Below, piece after piece: positions 28,392 through 38,891 of a stretch of DNA of 64,000 nucleotides. The translations under genes and the position numbers were made by a program. The notes under the pieces were generated by a model. It was given only the letters and a program-made list of their open reading frames with translations. It made no database searches and was not told the DNA's origin. How positions within the stretch are numbered: the stretch's first letter is position 1; the number at the start of each line of letters is the position of its first letter. Origin of the DNA: Zea mays. Taxonomy: Eukaryota > Streptophyta > Magnoliopsida > Poales > Poaceae. The stretch lies in assembly GCF_902167145.1 (NCBI RefSeq), contig NC_050096.1:161819825-161883824 (forward strand), written 5' to 3'.

Positions 28392-31300
28392 TTAAGGGTA
28401 GAAGCGACGTAGCTGTCGGATGTTCCAAGCGTTGCTGTAGACCTCGCCTTGACTGTTGGCCAGCTTGTACGTCTCGGGCTTCAGAACCTTGGCGATGACG
28501 AACGGCCCTTCCCATGGAGGCGTGAGCTTGTGTCGCCCTCGGGCGTCTTGTCGCAGCCGAAGCACCAAGTCGCCCACCTGGAGGTCTCGGGACCGAACCC
28601 CTCGGGCGTGGTAGCGTCGCAGGGACTGCTGATACCGCGCCGAGTGTAGTAAGGCCATGTCCCGAGCCTCTTCCAGCTGGTCCAGTGAGTCTTCTCGGTT
28701 GGTTCGATTGCTTTGGTCGTCGTAGGCCCTCGTCCTCGGGGAACCGTATTCTAAGTCCGTGGACAAGATGGCCTCGGCCCCATAGACTAGAAAGAACGGT
28801 GTGAAGCCCGTGGCTCGGCTCGGCGTTGTCCTTAGACTCCAGACCACCGAGGGGAGTTCCTTCATCCATTGCCTGCCGAACTTGTTGAGGTCGTTGTAGA
28901 TTCGTGGCTTGAGCCCTTGCAGAATCATGTCGTTGGCACGTTCTACCTGCCCATTCGTCATGGGGTGAGCCACGGCGGCCCAGTCCACCCGGATGTGGTG
29001 ATCCTTGCAGAAGTCCAGGAACTTTCTGTCGGTGAACTGGGTGCCGTTGTCGGTGATGATGGAGTTCGGGACCCCAAAGCAGTGGATGATGTTGGTAAAG
29101 AATGCCACCACCTGTTCGGACCTGATGCTGTTTAGGGGTCGGACCTCGATCCACTTGGAGAATTTGTCGATGGCGACCAGCAGGTGCGTGTAGCCCCCGA
29201 GTGCCTTCTGCAAGGGACCGACGAGGTCCAGACCCCACACAACAAACGACCAGGTGATGGGTATCGTGTGCAGAGCCTGAGCGGGCAGGTGGGTCTGCCT
29301 TGCGTAGAATTGACACCCTTGGCAGGTGCGAACAATTCTAGTGGCGTCGGCCACTGCGGTCGACCAGTAGAAACCTTGTCGGAAAGTGTTTCCAACAAGG
29401 GCTCGAGGCGCTGCGTGATGACCGCAAGCCCCCGAGTGTATTTCTTGTAATAACTCCTGACCCTCGGTGATGGATATGCATCGCTGGAGGATGCCTGAGG
29501 GGCTGCGGTGGTAGAGCTCCTTCCTGTCCCCCAACAAGACAAACGACTTGGCGCGCCGCGCCAGTCGCCGAGCTTCGGCTCGGTCGAGGGGCAGCTCTCC
29601 TCGGTGGAGATATTGTAGGTACGGGGTCTGCCAGTCTCGATTAGGCGGAACCCCATTCCGCTCTTCCTCGACGCGTAGTGCCTCACCCTCGGGGGCCGAG
29701 GTCGCCTCGGGCTGAGCCGAGGGTGCCTCGGGCTGAGCCGAGGGTGCCTCGGACTGGGCCGAGGCCTTTTCGGGCTCGGGTGTGTCGTCGGTCTTGACTG
29801 AGGGTTGATGTAGGTCTCAGGAGAAGACGTCCGAGGGAACCGTTGTTCGCCCGAGGCTATCTTAGCTAGCTCGTCCGCAGTCTCGTTGTATCGTCGGGCG
29901 ACGTGGTTGAGCTCGAGCTCGTAGAACTTGTCTTCCAAGCGCTGAACCTCGTCGCAATAGGCTTCCATCTTCGGGTGGCGGCAGTGGGAGTTCTTCATGA
30001 CTTGGTCGATGACAAGCTGCGAGTCACCGCGAGCGTCGAGGCGTCGGACCCCTAGCTCGATGGCGATGCGCAACCCATTGACCAGAGCCTCATACTCAGC
30101 CACGTTGTTGGACGCCGGGAAATGGAGGCGCAGCACGTAGCGGAGGTGCTTCCCGAGGGGCGAGATGAAGAGCAGGCCCGCGCCTGCCCCTATTTTCATC
30201 AGCGTCCCGTCGAAAAACATGGTCCAGAGTTCCGGTTGGATCGGAGCTGCTGGAAGCTGGGTGTCGACCCATTCAGCCACAAAGTCCGCCAAGACTTGGG
30301 ACTTGATGGCCTTCCGAGGGGCGAACGAGATTGTCTCGCCCATAATTTCCACCGCCCACTTCGCAATCCTACCCGAGGCCTCTCGGCACTAGATGATCTC
30401 CCCCAGGGGGAAGGATGACACCACAGTCACTGGATGAGACTCGAAGTAGTGTCGCAACTTCCGCCGCGTCAGAATCACCGCGTACAGCAGCTTCTGAATT
30501 TGTGGGTAGCGGATCTTGGTCTCGGACAGTACCTCGCTGATGAAGTAGACCGGCCTCTGGACGGGCAATGCATGCCCTTCTTCTCGTCTCTCAACCACGA
30601 TCGCGGCGCTGACCACCTGAGTGGTAGCGGCGATGTAGATCAAGAGGGCTTCTCCGGCAGCGGGGGCACCAAGATGGGCGCGTTCGTGAGGAGCGCCTTC
30701 AGGTTCCTGAGGGCTTCCTCGGCCTCAGGGGTCCAAGTGAAGCACTCGGTCTTCCTTAAGAGGCGGTACAGAGGTAGGCCTCTTTCGCCGAGGCGCGAGA
30801 TGAAGCGGCTCAGAGCCGCAAGGCATCCCATGACCCTCTGTACGCCTTTCAAGTCTTTGATGGGGCCCATGTTGGTGATAGCCGCAATTTTCTCCGGGTT
30901 GGCCTCGATGCCCCGCTTGGAGACGATGAACCCCAAAAGCATGCCTCGGGGGACTCCGAAGACACACTTCTCGAGATTGAGTTTTATGCCTTTCGCCTTG
31001 AGACACTGGAATGTTGTTTCAAGGTCAGAGAGGAGGTCGGAGGCTTTCCTCGTCTTGACTACGATGTCATCGACGTAAGCCTCGACCGTTCGACCAATGT
31101 GCTCGCCAAACACGTGGTTCATGCACCTTTGGTATGTCGCACCCGCATTCCTCAAACCAAATGGCATAGTAACGTAGCAGTACATGCCAAAAGGTGTGAT
31201 GAAAGAAGTCGCGAGCTGGTCGGACTCCTTCATCTTGATTTGGTGATACCCTGAGTAGGCATCGAGGAAAGACAGGGTTTCGCACCCAGCAGTGGAATCC

Positions 31301-31659
31301 ACGATTTGATCGATGTGAGGCAGAGGGTAGGGAACCTTCGGACATGCTTTGTTTAGACCAGTGTAGTCTACACACATCCGCCATTTCCCTCCTTTCTTTC
31401 TCACAAGCACAGGGTTGGCAAGCCATTCGGGATGGAATACCTCTTTGATGAACCCTGCGGCCATCAGCTTGTGGATCTCCTCGCCTATGGCTCTGCGCTT
31501 TTCTTCGTCGAATCAGCGCAGAGGCTGCTTCACGGGTCGGGCTCCAGCTCGGATATCCAGCGAGTGCTCGGCGACATCCCTCGGTATGCCAGGCATGTCC
31601 GAGGGACTCCACGCAAAGACTTCGGTGTTCGCGCGGAGAAAGTCGACGAGCACTGCTTC
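28392..31659 (-). pseudogene. pol: pol of the Huck-like element: RT, RNase H, integrase, broken
   Basis: RT (from 31659) shows WRMCVDYTGLNK, LSFLDAYSGYHQI and VEAYVDDIVVK. TGA at 31513-31515 interrupts it where the family has arginine. A one-base loss near 30667 shifts the frame into RNase H (30643-30389), which ends at TAG 30389-30391; the second RNase H-like domain follows (MFFDGTLMKIGAGAGLL, NNVAEYEALVNGLRIA). The frame changes again in a P/E/S-rich linker (29560-29840). Integrase (29537-28392) is open, with HSGACGHHAAPRA...CQGCQF, TDNGTQFTD and TNGQVERAN, ending WNIRQLRRFYP. The architecture is the same as in the Grande-like pol. Confidence 0.88.
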
Positions 31660-33975
31660 CTATTTGGGGTCGAGCTCGGAGCCGATCCGGATCTGCTTGG
31701 AGGCGTTGTTACTGGGGTCGAGAGGGACGGACTTAACCGTCTCTGCTGGCTCGAAGTTGCCGGCATGGCGCTTCACGTCTGGCGCCTCCTTGGAGAGGCT
31801 CTCCAGGTCGGCGATGAGGGCCTCGGATTCGGCAAGGGCCTCGGCGTACTCCACACACTCCACGTCGCATTCGTACGCGTGTCGGTACGTGGGGCCGACG
31901 GTGATGGCCCCGTTGGGGCCCGGCATCTTGAGCTTGAGGTAGGTGTAGTTGGGGACGGCCATGAACTTGGCGTAGCATGGCCTCCCCAGCACTGCGTGGT
32001 AGGTTCCTCGGAACCCGACCACCTCGAACGCGAGGATTTCCCTTCAGAAGTTGGAGGGAGTCCCGAAGCAGACGGGCAGATCGAGTTGTCCTAGGGGTTG
32101 GACGCGTTTTCCAGGGATGATCCCATGAAAAGGCGTCGCGCCTGCCCTGACCGAGGATAGATCGATCCGCAGGAGCCCGAGGGTCTCGGTGTAGATGATG
32201 TTGAGGCTGCTGCCTCCGTCCATGAGGACCTTGGTGAGCCTGACGTTGCCGATGACGGGGTCAACAACGAGCGGATATTTCCCCGAGCTCGGCACGCGGT
32301 CGGGGTGGTCGCCCTGGTCGAAGGTGATGGGCTTGTCGGACCAATCTAGGTAGACTGGCGCCGCCACCTTTACCGAGCAGACCTCCCGACGCTCTTGCTT
32401 GCGGTGCCGAGCCGAGGCGTTCGCCACTGGCCCACCGTAGATCATGAAGCAGTCGTGGACCTCGGGGAACTCCTCTGCCTTGTGATCCTCCTTCTTGTCG
32501 TTGTTGTGGGCCCTGCCACCTTCCGCAGGTGGCCCGGCCTTGTGAAAGTGGTGCCGAAGCATGACGCACTTCTCAAGGGTGTGCTTGACGGGCCCCTGGT
32601 GATAGGGGCACGGCTCCTTGAGCATCTTGTCGAAGGGGTTGGCACCCCCGGGAGGTTTCCGAGGGTTCTTGTACTTAGCGGCGGCGACAAGGTCCGCGTC
32701 GGCGGCGTCGCGTTTCGGTTGCGACTTCTTCTTGCCCTTCTTCTTGGTGCCGCGCTGAGTGGACGCCTCGGGGACATCTTCCGGCTGGCGGCCCTGGGGC
32801 TGCTTGTCCTTCCGGAAGATGGCCTTAACCGCCTTCTGGCCAGAGGCGAACTTGGTGGCGATGTCCATCAGCTCGCTCGCCCTGGTGGGGGTCTTGCAAC
32901 CCAGCTTGCTCACCAGGTCGCGGCAGGTGGTGCCGGCGAGGAACGCACCGATGACATCCGAGTCGATGACGTTGGGCAGCTCGGTGCGCTGCTTCGAGAA
33001 TCGCCGGATGTAGTTCCGGAGAGACTCTCCCGGCTGCTGGCGGCAGCTTCGGAGATCCCAGGAGTTCCCAGGGCGCACGTACGTGCCCTGGAAGTTGCCG
33101 GCGAAGGCTTGGACCAGGTCGTCCTAGTTGGAGATCTGCCCCGGAGGCAGATGCTCCAGCCAGGCTCGAGCGGTGTCGGAGAGGAACAGGTGGAGGTTGC
33201 AGATGATGAGGTTGTCATCGTCCGTTCCACCCAGCTGGCAGGCCAGTCGGTAGTCCGCGAGCCACAGTTCCGGCCTCGTCTCCCCCGAGTACTTTGTGAT
33301 GGTAGTCGGGGTTCGGAACCGGGTCGGGAACGGCGCCCGTCGTATGGCTCGGCTGAAAGCCTGCGGACCGGGTGGTTCGGGCGAGGGACTCTGATCCTCC
33401 CCGCTGTCGTAGCGTCCCCCACGCCTGGGGTGGTAGCCTCGGCGCACCTTCTCGTCGAGGTGGGCTCGACGGTTGTGGAGGTGGTGCTCGTTGCCGAGGC
33501 GACCCGGGGCCGCAGGCGCTGTGTTGCGCGTGCGCCCAGTGTGGACCGAGGCTTCCCGCATGAATCGAGAAGTCGCGGCGCGATGGTCCAAGGGGTACCC
33601 CTGCCTTCGGGAGGCAGAGCTTTCGGCCCGTCGGACCGCGGCATCCTCCAGGAGATTCTTGAGCTCTCCTTGGATACGCCGCCCTTCGGTGGTTGATGGT
33701 TCTGGCATCGCTCGGAGTAGTATTGCTGCTGCAGCCAGGTTCTGGCCGACCCCACTGGAAGCCGGTGGCGGCCTTGCCCTGACGTCGTCGGCAATGCGGT
33801 GCTGGATGCCCTGGGGTAGATGACGCGCTTCTCCAGCTGGAGCTTGGTCTGCCCATTCCTGCCCGATGTTCCGCCGGAACGGCTCAAGTGTTCCTGCTCC
33901 CTCGTCGAGCCTGGCCTGCATCTCGTGGATTTGCTCGAGCTGTGCGTCCTGACCCCCCGTAGGGACTGGGACCAC
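31660..33975 (-). pseudogene. gag: gag capsid-nucleocapsid-protease of the Huck-like element
   Basis: One frame from 33975 to TAG 31660-31662, interrupted by TAG at 33124-33126 (tryptophan in the family) and TGA at 32044-32046. Capsid motifs: ELWLADYRLACQLGG, TARAWLEHLPPG, then WDLRSCRQQPGESLRNYIRR. A CCHC-like site CPYHQGPVKHTLEKC lies near 32560-32605. The protease has VLMDGGSSLNIIYTETL and VLGRPCYAKFMAVPNY. The terminal TAG at 31660 lies in the same frame as RT and in the same AAA-TAG-GAA context as in the Grande-like element. Confidence 0.86.
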
Positions 33976-33977
33976 AG

Positions 33978-34907
33978 CTAGCTCCCGAAGGATGTCAACA
34001 CGAGGCGCAGGCCTAGGGGATCACCGTTTTCCGGTATACCAAGATGGTTGCCTTCGCTGGGACCCCCTAGATCGACGTGGAAACATTCACGACTTGGGTC
34101 GCAGTCCTCGTCGCCGAAGCTGCGGCTACCGTCGGAACAATCGGAAAGGCAGTAGTCGCATGCGGTCATGAAGTCCCGCATGGCACTGGGGTTACCGAGC
34201 CCGGAGAAATCCCAACAAAGGTCGGGCTCGTCATCTTCCTCGGAACCCGAGGGCTCGTAGGTCGAGACGGTCGTCGGTCTATCCCAGGGCGACCACATAT
34301 GGTACCCCGGAGGGTTGGTACATGCCTCTATGAAGGCTTCCACCGAAGCGAGATCGCTTGGTGGGTCGAAGCTGAATCCAAAAGGCACGAGATGGGAATC
34401 GGTCGGTACCTCTTGGTCGACAGGCGGTGACGGAGTCGCGCCAGGGCCGGACTGCACCGTCGTCTTAGGTACGAGGGTGACGCCCAGCAAGTCCCTCGCG
34501 AGCGTGCTGGCGTCGTCCGTCTGCTTGGAGTTGGCGTGTTGCGGGGAAACGGCGCTCGTCTTCGTCTCAGACGCGAGGTCGACGCCCGACGTGTCCCCCG
34601 TTGGGGCGCCGGCGCCGTCGACTCGCTCGACAGCCGACGAGGTGCCGCCTCCTGCTTGGCCATGGTTGCCCCGCCTCCTCCTCCGTCGACGGGGGAGGTG
34701 ACGGGACAAACTCGAATGTTGTTCTTCCGCCATGTGGGGAAGATGTCGTTGATTCCGCCGCCGGCGGGCGGGCTGACGGTCGCCATTGTCGCTGTCGCGC
34801 GGCGGAGGAAGGAGTACCATGTCGTAGCTGCCGTCGAGGGACATGAACTCAATACTCCCGAAACGGAGAATCGTCCCGGGTTGGAGAGGTTGCTGGAGAC
34901 TACCCAT
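33978..34907 (-). pseudogene. gag: gag N-terminal region of the Huck-like element
   Basis: Starts at ATG 34907 (MGSLQQPLQPGTILRFGSI), 41 bases from the primer site. It contains an Arg-rich patch, a long S/T/P-rich acidic stretch and a Cys/Asp-rich part (DEPDLCWDFSGLGNPSAM...CDYC). It stops at 33978 in a frame different from the capsid part; the capsid frame is open across the junction, so a small indel near 34010-34020 is likely. No known function beyond gag. Confidence 0.72.
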
Positions 34908-34947
34908 CTGTAGCTTGACGGGAAGCTGTTCGTCAACACGCAGCAGG

Positions 34948-34965
34948 CCCCTACCTGGCGCGCCA
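34948..34965 (-). other. primer binding site of the Huck-like element
   Basis: TGGCGCGCCAGGTAGGGG on the minus strand, apart from a C near its far end giving AGGGGCC. It begins two bases inside the LTR. It sets the inner LTR edge. Confidence 0.82.
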
Positions 34966-35240
34966 ACTATCGGCGTTTCGACCCTAGGGTGTCCCTGGAC
35001 CGACGAGTGAATTTTCGCCGCGTGTCCCAGCCCAGATGGGTCGGTGCAAGACGGAGCACGAAGGGAGGAAAGGAGACAGGCGAGAGGGGAAACCCGCGGC
35101 CTTCGTGTTGTCCTGCGCCCAGGTCGGGTGCGCTTGCAGTAGGGGGTTACAAGCGTCTGTGTGGGAGAGAGCGGGGGACTTTACGCGTCGGCCCGTCCTC
35201 CCGCGCGGCCAACCTTCTCGTACGAGAGCCCTGGACCTTC

Positions 35241-35249
35241 CTTTTATAG
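35241..35249 (-). promoter_or_regulatory. TATA box of the Huck-like LTR
   Basis: CTATAAAAG on the minus strand, about 1.2 kb into the LTR and 275 bases from its inner end. Confidence 0.65.
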
Positions 35250-35624
35250 GTGTAAGGAGAGGGCCCAGGTGTACAATGGGAGGTGTAGCAGTGTGCTAAC
35301 GTGTCTAGCAGAGAGGAGCTAGAGCCCTAAGTACATGTCGTCGTGGCAGCCAGAGAGGTTTTGGCACCCTGTTCATGTGATGTCATGGCCGTCGGAGGAG
35401 CGCTGGAGCCTTGCGGAAGGACAGCTGTCGGGGCTGTCGAGTCCTTGCTGACGTCTCCTTGCTTCCGTAAGGGGCTGAGGGCCGCCGTCGTCATGGAGCA
35501 CGCGGGGCGCCATCATTATTTGTTTACCGGGGCGAGCCAGATGGGACGCCGGTCTTGTTCCCCGTAGCCTGAGCTAGCTAGGGGTAGGGTAATGGTGACC
35601 CCTCTGTGACGTGGTCGGTCCGAG

Positions 35625-35945
35625 CCCTGGGTCGGGCGAGGCGGAGGCTCCTCCGAGGTCGAGGTCGAGTCTGTCTTCCGAGGTCGAGGTCGAGTCCGAG
35701 CCCCGGGTCGGGCGAGGCGGAGACCGTCGTCCGAGGCCAAGGCTGAGTCCGAGCCCTGGGGTCGGGCGAGGCGGAGTTCGTCGTCTTCCGGGGTCGAGGC
35801 TGAGTCCGAGCCCTGGGGTCGGGCGAGGCGGAGTTCGTCGTCTTCCGGAGTCGAGGCTGAGTCCGAGCCCTGGGGTCGGACGAGGCGGAGTTCATCGTCC
35901 GAGGCCGAGACGGGGGCCGAGCCCTAGGGTCGGGCGAGGCAGAGT
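35625..35945. repeat. ~57-bp GC-rich tandem repeat in U3 of the Huck-like LTR
   Basis: GTCGGGCGAGGCGGAG-type anchors at 35631, 35707, 35761, 35818, 35875 and 35929, spacing mostly 54-57. Units also share GAGGCTGAGTCCGAGCCCT. The position upstream of the TATA box suggests enhancer-like U3 repeats. Long open frames on both strands here are artefacts of the period. Confidence 0.85.
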
Positions 35946-36443
35946 TTCCTATGGCGCCCGAGGCTGGACTTGGCTGCTGTCAGCCTCACTCTGTCGAGTG
36001 GCACAGCAGTCGGAGCGATGCAGGCGGCGCTGTCTTCTTGTCAGGTCGGTCAGTGGAGTGGCGAAGTGACTGCGGTCACTTCGGCTCTGTCGACTGAAGA
36101 GCGCTCGTCAGGATAAGGTGTCAGGCGATCCTTGCATTAAATGCTCCTGTGATACGGTCGGTCGGCGTGGCAATCTGGCCAAGGTTGCTTCTCGGCGAAG
36201 ACTGGGCCTCGGGCGAGCCGAAGGTGTGTTCGTTGCTTGAGGGGGCCCTCGGGCGAGACGTGAATCCTCCGGGGTCGGCTGCCCTTGCCCGAGGCTGGGC
36301 TCGGGCGAGGCGAGATCGTGTCCCTTGAGTGGACTGAGCCTTAACCTTAATCGCACCCATCAGGCCTTTGCAGCTTTGTGCTGATGGGGGTTACCAGCTG
36401 AGATTAGGAGTCTTGGGGGTACCCCTAATTATGGTCCCCGACA

Positions 36444-37336
36444 TGTACAATGGGAATTTCATTCAGTGTGCCTGACAAAGCAATTTAAAGGACTTGGTTC
36501 TCAAATTTTTATGTAGTAACTCACTAATCCATCTATGGCAAAGTTGATCTTCTACAAACCAACTTGAATTTTGTTATAGCAACCAGAATCAAATATTCAC
36601 TGGATCCTACTCGAAATTGCTCCCAAAGTCTGTCCCACTTCATTGTCAGCCCAGATTCAGTTTCAGGGCTGGCTGACAACCAGACTTTAAGTCCATTTAT
36701 CCCCATTTTTTGTACAGCACCAATGCTTAGTCACTTAATCAAAGTTGTACTCCTATCATAGCTCTACAAGTTTGATGTAGGGCAAAATCCTCATGAATTA
36801 AGAAATACAAGGCTCCAAAGTCAGCTTAATCTCACTGAATGTTCAGAGTTTAACACATGGGTGTTCTTGGGACTTTTGCAATTAAGTCCAAATTGCTCCA
36901 TACTACTTGAAAATTCTCCAATGTAAAAGTTGCTTGGTTTTTTATGTTCTACCACTTTTATATGTACACTTTGGTCCAAAAGTGTATAGAATTTGAAATC
37001 ACCCCCTAGGGTACAAGTTAGGGTTTTCTAGGGTCCCTTTTAGGGTTTTGAGCACTCTAGGGTTTTTGTGCCACTCAAATCCATCAATCTTGATATCTTA
37101 TGAATATTTCCAATGACTTTTGAGGTATTATTCATTTTGGCTTTCCATTACCCACATGCCCTAATCCTGGGGTTAGGTACCCTACCCTAGGGTTAAGAAT
37201 ACTTCAAACCACCACATCACACTTGTTTTGAAGTTTTGCCTAGTGGATGCATCCTAGGTGTAACAAACAAAATGAAATGTAAATGCATATGATGTCATGC
37301 TCAAGTTTTAGTGCCAGTAACACCAGGGGTGTTACA
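36444..37336 (-). repeat. fragment of an older chromovirus-type LTR
   Basis: On the minus strand it starts TGTAACACCCCTGGTG at 37336, the usual start of Tekay-type LTRs, and has TAACACC/GGTGTTA terminal symmetry. The Huck-like LTR cuts it at 36443; its remainder should lie beyond the left window edge. Sequence differs from both other chromovirus LTRs here, so it is another family. It includes repeated 'agggttttctaggg'-like AT-rich motifs and no gene. Confidence 0.65.
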
Positions 37337-38026
37337 ATAATCAACTCAGCCTTTGGACCATCACTCTTGAACACTTGTGTTGAAATTTACAAGCTTTACA
37401 CTAAGTACATGTCCAACACTTAACACAACTATTAGTCTTTTAATTGGGTTGTCATCCAAACCACCAAAACCTATAAGAGAGCTTTCACCAGGAATGGGTG
37501 TTGTAAGGAGACTCTTAGCCCCTGCCATCTCCCAGAGCTCCATCTCTTTCTCAGCTCTTCTGATGGCATAATCCGCACTCGGAGTGGTCCTATCGAAGAC
37601 ACACCCATTCCTATGGTTCCAAAGCGTCCAGAATACAAGGATGATTAAGGAATTTAATCCCTTTGCAACGATGCCTTGCACCTTATCATTCACCCAGCTA
37701 GGGGTGAGGTCCTGCAGGTTAAACCTAAACCAGAATTGTCTTGTAAAAACACAGTCTGCCAGCAGATGATCAATTGTTTTCGGTTCCTGCTCATAAAGAG
37801 GGCAACGATCACGATGTACAAGCCCTTGTTTTTTAAGCCAATCAGCTGTCCAACGCCTTTGTAGGGCAGCAAGCCACAAGAAAAATTTACATTTTGGTGA
37901 AGCCCAAGACTGCCTTATTCTCTCGTAAGGTTTAAAAAGAGTTGATCCAATAAATAAACTCTCATAGACTGCCTTGGTTGAATATTTACCATTATTGGCA
38001 AACCTATACAAAAAGCTTTATTGAAC
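37337..38026 (-). pseudogene. LINE (non-LTR retrotransposon) ORF2 C-terminal fragment
   Basis: An open stretch of about 220 codons reads SFLYRFANNGKYSTKAVYES, then SPKCKFFLWLAALQRRWTADWL and a Cys/His zinc site (HRDRCPLYEQEPKTIDHLLADC). This is the RT-associated zinc-binding domain (zf-RVT) of plant LINEs. The RT and endonuclease parts are missing, and upstream sequence is not coding. One of the usual cysteines in the C-P-L-C motif is tyrosine here. The 3' end is cut by the LTR at 37336. Confidence 0.82.
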
Positions 38027-38290
38027 ATAAAACAATTATACCCGTCGTCCATCACACAACCCTGCTAGAGTTCTAGATAATAGGTTGTTCGGCTATCAAG
38101 TTTTAGCTTCATTTGTCTATAAACAGATAAAAAATTTAATGAAAATTACTCAAATGTTGCTTGCAAACAAAAAAAATGTGACTAGTCAAAAGCGGAATGA
38201 AACATGACAAAGAGTCTGTTCGGAAGTAGATATTTTATAGAAAGAAGAAAAATTATTACATTCCAAATAGGGCTTGAATGGATAACTCAC

Positions 38291-38514
38291 TGTTGTGTTT
38301 GGCTTGAGGAATGAAGTGATCCATATTCTTTTCACTTCTTATTTTTTTATTTGGTTTGTGGAATAGAATGGGTTGATCCATCAACACCACATTCTCATAA
38401 GCTAATAATTAGTATATACATGAGGAGTGGGTTAATTCCATCAAAATTGATGGAACAAACTTATGATGCATCACCTCATAAAGCATAGAGTGACTACACA
38501 AACCAAACACACCA
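38291..38514. mobile_element. MITE-like element with imperfect terminal inverted repeats
   Basis: Left end TGTTGTGTTTGGCTTGAGG and right end (complement) TGGTGTGTTTGGTTTGTGT match with a few differences over about 20 bases. About 224 bp, AT-rich, non-coding, with internal pairs such as TTCCATCAAAATTGATGGAA. The target duplication is not clear, so the superfamily is open (PIF/Harbinger or hAT). Confidence 0.55.
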
Positions 38515-38891
38515 TTAAAGAACGATCACATGATATTAACAGTAACAAAACTAACTAAACCCGTTGGTCCAACATGGCTACTGAGCATGATATCAGTGGC
38601 ATGTCGGCCTGATCAACAATAAGATGCACTACGAGAAACTGAATTCTAGCAAACTCGTAGAAATGCTAATTCTGTGCATTTCTCTAGGATTAGAGTTCAT
38701 TTCAAAGAGATGTACAAACTGTTTTGATTCGATCCAGGTCCCAGGGAGCCAAATTAATGCTGAGATGCATATACAATTGTGACTGGTTACTTTTAATCTA
38801 CTACTTCGAGTTTTCCCTCCAACTAGTCATGGAAAAAAAAGAATTTCTGAATTCTGACCAATTCTCATCAGCTAAGATGCCTAAAACTCTC
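38515..38891. other. 3' flank of the DUF863 gene
   Basis: 377 non-coding bases downstream of the host-gene stop, presumably 3' UTR and terminator. No poly(A) signal is called with confidence. Confidence 0.4.

Larger units (their letters stand above)
27288..36443 (-). mobile_element. Huck-like gypsy element, 5' part
   Basis: Continuation of the element at 9098-12752: end of the antisense gene, pol, gag-protease, gag N-terminus, primer site and 5' LTR. The LTR start TGTCGGGGACCATAATTAGG (minus strand at 36443) is the form I associate with maize Huck (recall, not searched). The flanking target is TGTAC (36444-36448); its partner lies outside. Nonsense codons and frame changes make it inactive. 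Confidence 0.9.
34968..36443 (-). repeat. 5' LTR of the Huck-like element
   Basis: 1476 bp on the minus strand, from TGTCGGGGACC at 36443 to ...CGCCGATA at 34968. The inner end reads TA where CA is expected (plus strand TATCGG instead of TGTCGG), a G-to-A type change at a terminal base. It contains a TATA box and a GC-rich tandem repeat. Confidence 0.85.

Noticed and set aside
28180..29316. Second long minus-strand frame over the Huck-like integrase
   Set aside because: Out-of-frame reading of integrase; the integrase frame has HHCC and DDE motifs, this one has none.
32395..33696. 433-codon plus-strand frame opposite Huck-like gag
   Set aside because: Shadow of the GC-rich gag reading; no domain, no promoter, and gag motifs are clear on the minus strand.
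35611..36069. Plus-strand Arg/Pro-rich frame in the Huck-like LTR
   Set aside because: It follows the ~57-bp GC-rich repeat and lies in U3; both strands are open for the same reason.
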